Shown: piece by piece, positions 29,548-35,426 of the stretch
How the letters are laid out: each line of letters starts with the position of its first letter
Position numbering within the stretch: the stretch's first letter is position 1
NCBI GenBank assembly: GCA_019247075.1
Contig: JAFAPR010000282.1
Location: 1 to 35,426 of the forward strand
Reading direction: 5' to 3'
Length of the DNA: 35,426 nt
DNA from: Solirubrobacterales bacterium
GTDB lineage: Bacteria > Actinomycetota > Thermoleophilia > Solirubrobacterales > Solirubrobacteraceae
Program-made: the position numbers and the translations under genes
The notes under the pieces: model-generated
What the model saw: only the letters and a program-made list of their open reading frames with translations
Database searches by the model: none
Told to the model about the DNA's origin: nothing

Positions 29548-30340
29548 GGTAGGCCCTCCGCACCTCGGGGTGGGCGCGACACTCGGCCATTTCGCCCTGT
29601 ATCAAGACCCGGCCCTGGGCCATCACGATGACTGGGCTGCAAAGCCGCTCGACGACCCCGAGCTCGTGCTCGACCAGCAGGACCGTCATTCCCTCCTCGC
29701 GCAGCTCACCGATCAGCCCCTCGATCACCGGAACGAGCGTGCGGCTGACGCCGGCCATTGGCTCGTCGAGCAGCAGGAGACTGGGCTTGGTCATCATCGC
29801 TCGGCCCAGCTCGACCAGCCGCTTTTGACCGCCGCTCAGCTCGCCCGCGAAGCTGTCCGCGTGTTGTGTCAGGTCGAGACGGTCTAGAAGCTCTCGCGCG
29901 TGCATGAGTTGGGCGCGCTCTTCGCGATGCCACTTTCTGCGCAAGAACAGCGACGCGGATATGCCTTCGCCGCTCCAGGGCGGCACGCCAAGCAGAAGGT
30001 TCTCCATCACCGTCAGGCGCGGGAAGACGCTCGCGGCCTGAAACGTGCGGATCACGCCCCGGTGCGCTGCGCGGTAAGGCGGAAGGCCGGCGATCGACCG
30101 GCCGTCGAGCAGGATCGACCCGTGGTCGGGCTTGATTGCTCCCGCGACCATTCCCAGGACGGTGGTTTTCCCGGCGCCATTCGGGCCGATCAGGCCAGTG
30201 AGCGATCCGCGTGGAACCTCGAACGAGACGCCGTCGACCGCGCGGACGCCGCCGTAGTGCTTGGCTAGACCATCGACGGCCAGCAGCGCATCGCCCTGCT
30301 CACTCACGTGAGTGAGCAGCGCATCGCCCTGCTCACTCAC
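29537..30340 (-). CDS. Branched-chain-type ABC transporter ATPase (LivG type) with duplicated start
   Basis: A 267-residue LivG-class ATPase. It has Walker A GPNGAGKTT, the signature LSGGQKRLVELGRAM and Walker B LLLLDEPMAGVS, and ends with VIVMAQGRVLIQGEMAE. The first 22 residues are an 11-residue unit present twice (MSEQGDALLTH, then VSEQGDALLAV), caused by a 33-base duplication that also copies the GTG start codon. Translation could begin at GTG 30340, which overlaps the LivM-type stop as GTGA, or at GTG 30307. The second start gives a family-typical N-terminus. Confidence 0.92.
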   Translation of the reverse strand: MSEQGDALLTHVSEQGDALLAVDGLAKHYGGVRAVDGVSFEVPRGSLTGLIGPNGAGKTTVLGMVAGAIKPDHGSILLDGRSIAGLPPYRAAHRGVIRTFQAASVFPRLTVMENLLLGVPPWSGEGISASLFLRRKWHREERAQLMHARELLDRLDLTQHADSFAGELSGGQKRLVELGRAMMTKPSLLLLDEPMAGVSRTLVPVIEGLIGELREEGMTVLLVEHELGVVERLCSPVIVMAQGRVLIQGEMAECRAHPEVRRAYLVG

Positions 30341-30342
30341 GT
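30282..30342. repeat. 33-base tandem duplication around a start codon
   Basis: A 28-base stretch occurs at 30282-30309 and again, identically, at 30315-30342 (period 33). It duplicates the GTG start of the LivG-type gene and its first 11 codons. The junction creates a perfect 24-base palindrome at 30296-30319 (CTGCTCACTCAC facing its complement), which overlaps the inner start codon. Confidence 0.85.
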
Positions 30343-31344
30343 CCCCGCGGATTCCTGGAGCTTCGTCGCAGCGAAGCCCGTTTTGACGCGTCGCAAGTAG
30401 CGCCTCCGGCGCTCAGGGAGCAAGCCCTGCGGCCTGAGCCACAGAAAAATCAGCGTGAGCAGGCCCGTGATAATCCACTCGAGCGCGGCGAGCAACGTCG
30501 GGTCGCTACCGATCGGCATGTACTGGACCGCCTGTTGGATCCCCACGGCAACGAGCGCCGCCCCAATCGCCACCCCGGAGATCGACCCGCGTCCGCCCAC
30601 GATCACCGCGGTGAAGAACACGAACGTCTCTGGATACAGCCACTCGCTGGGAGCCCACGCGCCGATGAACTGGGCCAGCAATGCACCGCTCAGCGCGGCC
30701 AGCGCCCCGCCGATTATGAAGACCTGCAGCCGCGCCCGTGTCGCGCTTCGCCCCATCGCCTCGACCGCGGCCTCGTTTTCTCGCACGCCCCGGAGCACAC
30801 GGCCGTACGGCGAATACACGAGCCCGTACATAAGCACTCCCACAATCAGCATGAGCGCCACGCACAGGCCCACGAACAGCCAGTTCTGGGTCTGAAGCGT
30901 CAGGCCCGTGAGGCTTTTGGCCGGATTCGGGATCAGCGAGAGCCCGGCCGAGCCGTTGGCCAGCCCCACGACCGACTCGGCGACGACCGTGGCGACGACA
31001 GAGATAACGAGCATCACCATCGCTTGGTAATCAGAGCGAAGGCGCCTGAGCGTGATTAAGCCGATCACCGCCGAGAGCGCGCCACCGACAAGCATGGCGC
31101 CGATCAGCGGCAGCGGGAAGGGGAGCTTGAATCCGACCAGATAGTGCTGAAACCCGCCGCTCGCGCTCGCGGGTCCGAGGCTCAGCATCGCGGCCGTGTA
31201 CGCCCCGGCCGCCTGGAAGAGGATGAAGGCGAAGTTGAGCACGCCCGTCACGCCGAACTGGAGATCGAGGCCCCAGGCCCCGATCACGTTGACGCAGATG
31301 TAGACGACGATCGTCGCGATGTAGTACTGGGTTGCGGCGCTCAT
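30337..31344 (-). CDS. Branched-chain-type ABC transporter permease (LivM type)
   Basis: A 335-residue membrane protein with many hydrophobic helices. It has the LivM features VIGAWGLDLQFGVTGVLNFAFILFQAAGAYTAAML near the N-terminus and YGRVLRGVRENEAAVEAMGRSATRARLQVFIIGGALAALSG, the conserved cytoplasmic loop that contacts the ATPases. It ends in a basic tail (LRPQGLLPERRRRYLRR). Its ATG overlaps the LivH-type stop as ATGA, and its stop overlaps the LivG-type start as GTGA. Confidence 0.93.
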   Translation of the reverse strand: MSAATQYYIATIVVYICVNVIGAWGLDLQFGVTGVLNFAFILFQAAGAYTAAMLSLGPASASGGFQHYLVGFKLPFPLPLIGAMLVGGALSAVIGLITLRRLRSDYQAMVMLVISVVATVVAESVVGLANGSAGLSLIPNPAKSLTGLTLQTQNWLFVGLCVALMLIVGVLMYGLVYSPYGRVLRGVRENEAAVEAMGRSATRARLQVFIIGGALAALSGALLAQFIGAWAPSEWLYPETFVFFTAVIVGGRGSISGVAIGAALVAVGIQQAVQYMPIGSDPTLLAALEWIITGLLTLIFLWLRPQGLLPERRRRYLRRVKTGFAATKLQESAGT

Positions 31345-32228
31345 CTAGCGATCGCCCGCTCGGTAGCCAAACGTGAGAACAACCCTTGCGGGCGGACCAG
31401 CAGGACCGCGATCAGAACCCCGAACGCGAGCACGTCCTTCAGCTCAGCGTTCCAGTAGGCAGCGCCGACCTCGGTCACGATTCCCACCACCAGCGCGCCG
31501 AGGACCGCCCCCCGGGGCGACCCGATCCCTCCCAGTACGGCCGCTGCGATGATCACGATCAAGAACTCAGACCCGGTGGTGGCGGTGAAGGTGCTGATGT
31601 CGAGGAACAAGGCGACGCCGCCAACCCCCGCGAGCACCCCGGAGACGAACCAGGCGAGGGCGATCACGCCCCGCGTAGGCACGCCACAGGCTCTCGCCAG
31701 CGAAGCGTTGATCGCGAGTCCCCGCATGGCCTTGCCGACACGCGTGTATTGCAGAGCGACCTGCACGAGGATCGTCAGCAGCACCGCGATGCCGACGATG
31801 ATCAACTCCTGCCGCGTCAGCACAAAGTCGGCGAACCGGAATGCCTTGCCGGCGGGTGCGGTGTAGGAGAAGAAGGTCGGTCCCACCGCGGCTTGGAGGC
31901 CGTGGTCGAAGATCACAGCGACGGAGATCGTCACGATCACCATCCCGAACAGGTTCAGGCCGTGGCGGATGAAGGGCGTGTAGATGGCCTCGTTGATCGC
32001 CAGCGAGATGAGTCCGCCGCTGACAGCGGCCGCCGCCATCGCCACCCATATGTTGAGCCCGGCGTGGTTGAGCCAGTAGGCCACGAAGCCCGAGAGCGTC
32101 ATTACGCTGCCGAAGGCGAGGTTGAACACGTTGGTGACGCTGAACTGCAGCGTGAACCCGACCGCGCTGATCGCCAGGATCGCCGCTGTCACCACGCCGA
32201 AACCGACGGCCGAGATGAAGACCGCCAT
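31341..32228 (-). CDS. Branched-chain-type ABC transporter permease (LivH type)
   Basis: A 295-residue permease with helices from the first residues on. LivH features include TLQFSVTNVFNLAFGSVMTLSGFVAYW, TRVGKAMRGLAINASLARACGVPTRGVIALAWFVSGVLAG and GGIGSPRGAVLGALVVGI. It pairs with the LivM-type protein to form the membrane channel. It starts 34 bases after the binding-protein gene ends. Liv-type systems carry amino acids, amides, urea and also aromatic acids, so the substrate is open. Confidence 0.93.
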   Translation of the reverse strand: MAVFISAVGFGVVTAAILAISAVGFTLQFSVTNVFNLAFGSVMTLSGFVAYWLNHAGLNIWVAMAAAAVSGGLISLAINEAIYTPFIRHGLNLFGMVIVTISVAVIFDHGLQAAVGPTFFSYTAPAGKAFRFADFVLTRQELIIVGIAVLLTILVQVALQYTRVGKAMRGLAINASLARACGVPTRGVIALAWFVSGVLAGVGGVALFLDISTFTATTGSEFLIVIIAAAVLGGIGSPRGAVLGALVVGIVTEVGAAYWNAELKDVLAFGVLIAVLLVRPQGLFSRLATERAIAR

Positions 32229-32262
32229 CAGAGCATCTCGGGCATTAGCGGAGCTTACGCGG

Positions 32263-33555
32263 TCAGAATCCCGCGGCTGCGTTGATCTCCGCAGCCGTGA
32301 TTAGGGAATACACCTTCCAGTTCCCGTTGACGTAGCGCTCGATGGCAAATGCGTTGCCCGCGTTATGCCACTGGTTGAAGTGGACCGGGCCGACGGCGCC
32401 GACGTACTGGATGTGCTTGCCGTGCGCCAGCGCGGCCTTCCCCGCGGCATACGTATGGACGATGGTGGCGCCCGACGAGGGAGCGGTCACCTTCGTGACG
32501 TATCGGTTGTAGACGCCCGGGGCGTCCGAGTGGGCCGCATCCATCGCCAGCGCCATGATGATCGCTGAGTCGTAGTCGGCAACCGAGTAGAGGTCGGCAT
32601 TCCATTGCGAAGGATTCGGAACGTGTTTGGCCGAGGCCATCAACTCTGAAGTGAAGACTTTGTACGCCGGCAAAGTCGCCGGCGAATACGCGACAACTGC
32701 GTAGTCCTGCTTGTTGAGCAACGTCGTGCCGATCGCGCCACCCATGGCCTTGCGCCAGTTGGGCTCCTGCGAGACGGGGTCGGTGATCAGCTTCGGTACC
32801 TGCCCCACTTGGGAAAGCTCGGAGAAGTACGTGGCGCTGGTCTGAGGATCTGCCTCGGTGATGATCGCCTGCGGTTTAGCGTTGCTCATGGCCGTCGCTT
32901 CGGAGCGGTACGAGCTCTGCCCGACAGCCAGCGTCTGGCTGGCGGGCAGAGCCAGACCCAGACGTTTCACGCCGGCGATAGCGCTCGGCGCCGACCCCTG
33001 TGCGGCGATGTCGTTGCCGAACATGGTCGCCGCACGCGTGATACCCAATTTCTTTGCGGCAGCGGCCATCGCGCTCCCTTGCGCGGAATCTGGTGAGAGG
33101 ATCCGCCAGAAATACGACGCCGTATTGTGGTCGAACGACGATTGGCCCGTGGTGGAGAAGATCGGGATGTGGGCCTGCTGGAACAACGGGACGACCGCTG
33201 TCGCCTCATTGGATCCGCCGCCTATGACACCCACGAGCGAGCTCGACGAGGCGATCATCCGGTTGGCGGCGGGAACGGCGTCGGCGGGCTCGCCCTTCGA
33301 GTCGACCGGCGTGCAATGCACCTTGTGCCCAAGGATCCCGCCGGCGGCATTGATCTCGACGATGGCGGGATAGCACCCCGCGGCGGCCTCTGGCCCATAT
33401 GCCGCGTTGGGCCCAGAAAAGGCGTGGAACACGGCGAACTCGAGGTTTCCTTTAGGCCCCGAGCTCGAGCTGGAGCTTGAGCTGCCGCACGCCGCGATGC
33501 CCAAGGCACCGACGACCGCGACCGCAATCCCGAACGACTTCCACTTACCTGTCAT
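32263..33555 (-). CDS. Liv-type substrate-binding lipoprotein
   Basis: A 430-residue lipoprotein. The signal peptide MTGKWKSFGIAVAVVGALG ends in the lipobox IAAC, followed by a long Ser run. The mature part follows the LivJ/periplasmic type I binding fold: FAVFHAFSGPNAAYGPEAAAGCYPAIVEINAAGGILGHKV, SSLVGVIGGGSNEATAVVPLFQQAHIPIFSTTGQS and SYFWRILSPDSAQGSAMA. It is the first gene of the operon. The shared promoter motif lies about 70 bases upstream at 33619-33634. Ligands of this family include aromatic acids, so a pyridine carboxylate is possible (inference). Confidence 0.92.
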   Translation of the reverse strand: MTGKWKSFGIAVAVVGALGIAACGSSSSSSSSGPKGNLEFAVFHAFSGPNAAYGPEAAAGCYPAIVEINAAGGILGHKVHCTPVDSKGEPADAVPAANRMIASSSSLVGVIGGGSNEATAVVPLFQQAHIPIFSTTGQSSFDHNTASYFWRILSPDSAQGSAMAAAAKKLGITRAATMFGNDIAAQGSAPSAIAGVKRLGLALPASQTLAVGQSSYRSEATAMSNAKPQAIITEADPQTSATYFSELSQVGQVPKLITDPVSQEPNWRKAMGGAIGTTLLNKQDYAVVAYSPATLPAYKVFTSELMASAKHVPNPSQWNADLYSVADYDSAIIMALAMDAAHSDAPGVYNRYVTKVTAPSSGATIVHTYAAGKAALAHGKHIQYVGAVGPVHFNQWHNAGNAFAIERYVNGNWKVYSLITAAEINAAAGF

Positions 33556-33618
33556 ATCGCTCGCTCCTCCTCATGACCCGCATGCCTAGACCGACCGACA
33601 CTCCCAGCAATGAGTCGG

Positions 33619-33657
33619 CTGTGGCCTGTCAACACTTTACAGGCCGGGCGATAGTAT
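33619..33657. promoter_or_regulatory. Divergent control region of the Liv operon and FAD subunit
   Basis: On the minus strand 33634-33619 reads TGTTGACAGGCCACAG, the third full copy of the 16-base motif, oriented towards the Liv operon. On the plus strand TAGTAT (33652-33657) is a good -10, with the -35-like TCAACA at 33629-33634 and a 17-base spacer; it ends 8 bases before the GTG at 33666. The motif overlaps both promoter regions. Joint control of transporter and FAD subunit is inferred. Confidence 0.55.
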
Positions 33658-33665
33658 TGCTCACC

Positions 33666-33743
33666 GTGAGTTTGGAACGCGTTAAGACGCTTCGGCGCGA
33701 GCGGCACGGGTTACCACGGTTGAGCGCGCGTCGCCGGCTTTGA
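33666..33743 (+). CDS. Short leader ORF before the FAD subunit gene
   Basis: A 25-codon frame starts with GTG 33666, placed 8 bases after the -10 TAGTAT, so it could be translated as a leaderless message. The product begins MSLERVKTLRRERHGL and is rich in arginine. Its TGA (33741-33743) is separated by one base from the GTG start of the next gene, an arrangement that allows translational coupling. There is no recognised family. It may be a true leader peptide or simply a device to bring ribosomes to the next gene. Confidence 0.4.
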   Translation: MSLERVKTLRRERHGLPRLSARRRL

Positions 33744-33744
33744 C

Positions 33745-34614
33745 GTGAGGCTCTCGCCCTTCCGCCTGCATCGCCCGACCACAGTCGAGCAGGCCAGCGA
33801 GCTGCTGAGGGAGCTCGGCCCCGGCGCGCTCCCCTACTGCGGCGGCACCGAGCTGCTGCTGGTCGCCAAGCTGGGGCTGACCGAATTCACGGATCTCATC
33901 GACCTCAAGGGGATCGCCGAGTTGTCAGGGATCCAAGCGAACGGGGAACTGCGGATCGGCGCGGCGACGACCCACCGCGAGATCGAGCGCTCCCCGCTGG
34001 TTGGGGAGCACTCGCCGTCACTGGCGGCGATGGAGCGCCAGGTGGGCAACATCCGGGTACGCAACGTAGGCACGATCGGCGGCAACCTCTGTTTTGCGGA
34101 TCCCCATTCCGATCCGGCGACATATCTGATCGCCGCGGGCGGTCGGCTCGTGGCTCGCGGCCAAGGCCCGGCCCGAAAGATTCTGGTCGAAGAGTTCACG
34201 CGCGGGCCTTATGAAACGGCGCTCACCCCGGGTGAGCTGCTGGTCGCCATCGAGGTCCCCGAACCGGCCGCGGGCTCCGGCCTCGTTCACCTCAAGATGG
34301 CGTTCAACGAGCGCCCGGCCATAACCATCGCCGCGAACATCGCGGTGCGCGACGGCACCGTGGCCGCGAGCAGAATCGCCGTGGGCTCCATCGGAGTGGC
34401 GGCGCAGCGACTGGTCGAGACCGAGCGCTCCCTAGCGGGAGTCGTCGCAGTCGAACCTAGTCCAGAGGCGCTCTCGGCTTGCGCCGCGACTGCGGCGCAA
34501 GAAGCACGGCCGGTCGAGGACGCGAACGGCTCGATCGAGTACAAGCGTCAGTTGGCACGAGTGCTCTTCACGCGCTGCGTCCGCACCGCGCTGGCGGACG
34601 CAGTCGCCATATAG
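33745..34614 (+). CDS. Molybdenum hydroxylase FAD subunit (CoxM/xanthine dehydrogenase FAD-binding family)
   Basis: A 289-residue FAD-binding subunit. The family's two FAD motifs are present: YCGGTELLL near residues 31-39, and GNIRVRNVGTIGGNLCFADPHSDP near 101-124. The C-terminal domain (AITIAANIAVRDGTVAASRIAVGSIGVAAQRL...EYKRQLARVLFTRCV) is the CO-dehydrogenase flavoprotein C-terminal type. It accepts electrons from the 2Fe-2S subunit and passes them on to NAD or another acceptor. No small or large subunit gene is next to it; the matching partners are at 9058 and 6741, about 24 kb away. The GTG start follows the leader ORF directly. Confidence 0.92.
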   Translation: MRLSPFRLHRPTTVEQASELLRELGPGALPYCGGTELLLVAKLGLTEFTDLIDLKGIAELSGIQANGELRIGAATTHREIERSPLVGEHSPSLAAMERQVGNIRVRNVGTIGGNLCFADPHSDPATYLIAAGGRLVARGQGPARKILVEEFTRGPYETALTPGELLVAIEVPEPAAGSGLVHLKMAFNERPAITIAANIAVRDGTVAASRIAVGSIGVAAQRLVETERSLAGVVAVEPSPEALSACAATAAQEARPVEDANGSIEYKRQLARVLFTRCVRTALADAVAI

Positions 34615-34641
34615 CGGCGACGCCGCAATGCGGGCCTCACC

Positions 34642-35094
34642 CAAGGGTTGATGCGGGCCGCCCAGCGCTGGTAGAGCTCGTCCTGGCGCTCGCCTCGGTC
34701 GACGCGCCGAGCGGCGCCGGCGCGGAGGCGATGGCGCCTGCGGCAGCCGTGCTCGCGCCAGAGCTGGAAGCAGCCGGGGGACGGCTCACGCACAAGCCGG
34801 GACCACATCGACCCCTGCTCGAACTCGAGCTGGGGGCTCCTGCCGGCCGGCGCGTCGTAATGCTCGGCCACCACGACACGGTGTGGCCGGCGGGGCCCTC
34901 TTCTCGTCGCGAAGGAGCGGCTGGCGGCACGAGCGACGCGAACCTGTTCGCGCACCGTGGCGTGATGGTGCTGGACGGCCGGGGACCGGGACGGCGGCGG
35001 TGCCCACGCCGAGGACGAGCACGTCTTGGTCGATTCCCTGGTGGAGCGAAGCGCGCTCCTTGCCCTGCTATTGGCGTGGCCACCGGGGATGTGA
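34642..35094 (+). pseudogene. Decayed M20 family carboxypeptidase (internal deletion plus frameshift)
   Basis: Three pieces of an M20A/CPG2-like peptidase are visible. The N-terminal piece reads ALVELVLALASVDAPSGAG and then VVMLGHHDTVWPAG (metal-binding HxD). After about 34900 the frame jumps directly to a C-terminal active-site piece (GGTSDANLFAHRGVMVLDGRG), so roughly half of the usual protein is missing. One extra base near 34985-34993 then moves the end (GGGAHAEDEHVLVDSLVERS) to another frame, which stops at 35094. No start codon is in frame upstream. The gene cannot make a working enzyme. It is a different branch from the M20 gene at 1757. Confidence 0.75.
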
Positions 35095-35113
35095 GCGTGG
35101 CACGCCCTTGAGG

Positions 35114-35410
35114 TCAGCCGTTATGGCTGCCGGCAACGCAGTCGTCGCAAAGCACCGTGATGATCAGGCCGCTACGAACCCGCCCCGCTCCCCCGCACTC
35201 CTCGCACAGCTGCGCGGCACGGGCCTCGTACGCGCGAACGAGAACCTTGCCGTGCGCGCGCGCAGGGGGATCGAGCCTTACGCGAAAGCGCAGCAACCCA
35301 ACGGCATCGATCTCGGTGCTGAGGAGCTCCCCGGGCGGATCAAGCAGTCGCAGCTCGCGCTTGAACTCGTCCACCAAACCGGCCCAGCCTGAACCGAGGC
35401 CTTGGGTCAT
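35114..35410 (-). CDS. Small hypothetical protein with a CxxC...CxxC motif
   Basis: A 98-residue protein that starts at ATG 35410. Its C-terminal third has two CxxC pairs (LCEECGGAGRV ... VLCDDC) with a Gly-rich turn, like a small zinc ribbon or half of a DnaJ-type zinc centre. The N-terminal part has no recognised domain. It is convergent with the M20 pseudogene. Function unknown; metal binding is inferred from the motif only. Confidence 0.6.
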   Translation of the reverse strand: MTQGLGSGWAGLVDEFKRELRLLDPPGELLSTEIDAVGLLRFRVRLDPPARAHGKVLVRAYEARAAQLCEECGGAGRVRSGLIITVLCDDCVAGSHNG

Positions 35411-35426
35411 GAGCAGACTCTAGGAA

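Noticed and set aside
30296-30319. Rho-independent terminator
   Set aside because: The 24-base palindrome has no loop or T-run and lies over the coding start of the LivG-type gene.
6750-32333. Other GTTGAC/GTCAAC hits, for example near 6746, 12830, 21005, 23033, 24487 and 32328
   Set aside because: They lie within coding sequences, lack the full TGTTGACA 8-mer, and are expected by chance.

Overview
The window is GC-rich DNA with many GTG and TTG starts, start/stop overlaps of 1-4 bases, probable leaderless starts, and lipoproteins whose lipobox is followed by serine runs. This fits a high-GC Actinomycetota chromosome. A Thermoleophilia/Solirubrobacterales-like host is my guess and was not tested.

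The main content is a large catabolic island, about 1.7-34.6 kb. Four enzymes match, family by family and with long shared motifs recalled from memory, the vitamin B6 (pyridoxamine/pyridoxal) degradation pathway known from Mesorhizobium loti. They are pyridoxamine-pyruvate aminotransferase (two tandem paralogues, 20516-22913), an SDR like pyridoxal 4-dehydrogenase (4286-5017), an MBL-fold 4-pyridoxolactonase (5014-5814), and a 3-hydroxyacyl-CoA-dehydrogenase-type enzyme like FHMPC dehydrogenase (5807-6727; FHMPC is 5-formyl-3-hydroxy-2-methylpyridine-4-carboxylate). A class II aldolase-fold protein (9525-10259) could be the HMPDC decarboxylase (HMPDC is 3-hydroxy-2-methylpyridine-4,5-dicarboxylate). 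An aldehyde dehydrogenase (13740-15281) could take the final succinic semialdehyde. The usual FAD ring-opening oxygenase (MHPCO), the FAD 4-pyridoxate dehydrogenase and the AAMS hydrolase are not seen. Instead the operon has a molybdenum hydroxylase, an M29-type protein of the fold that includes the dioxygenase NicX, a luciferase-like flavin monooxygenase, a Zn alcohol dehydrogenase, a VOC protein, a cupin and an M20 amidohydrolase. The lower half of the pathway may therefore be a different route.

Layout: 1-1110, MFS transporter (partial) and helix-turn-helix regulator, minus strand. 1280-1672, DUF2237 protein. 13564 down to 1757, a 13-gene minus-strand operon led by a GntR/FCD regulator. 13740-15281, divergent aldehyde dehydrogenase. 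20436 down to 15343, a polyamine-type (Pot-like) ABC importer plus an amidohydrolase. 20516-22913, the two aminotransferases, divergent from it. 27829 down to 22930, a BMP/nucleoside-type ABC importer. 28097-28280, a 48-bp tandem repeat. 28318-28734, a small exported protein. 33555 down to 28816, a branched-chain-amino-acid-type (Liv) ABC importer. 33666-34614, a short leader ORF and the FAD subunit that the Mo hydroxylase operon lacks. 34642-35094, a decayed M20 peptidase. 35114-35410, a small Cys-rich protein.

The transcription units are tied together by a repeated intergenic motif, TGTTGACA. It occurs exactly in front of the GntR operon, the Pot/aminotransferase divergon, the BMP operon, the Liv operon and the helix-turn-helix gene. 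Three copies extend to TGTTGACAGNCCACAG. This suggests one regulon, most simply controlled by the GntR/FCD protein. Function assignments rest on remembered family sequences and motifs; no database search was possible.
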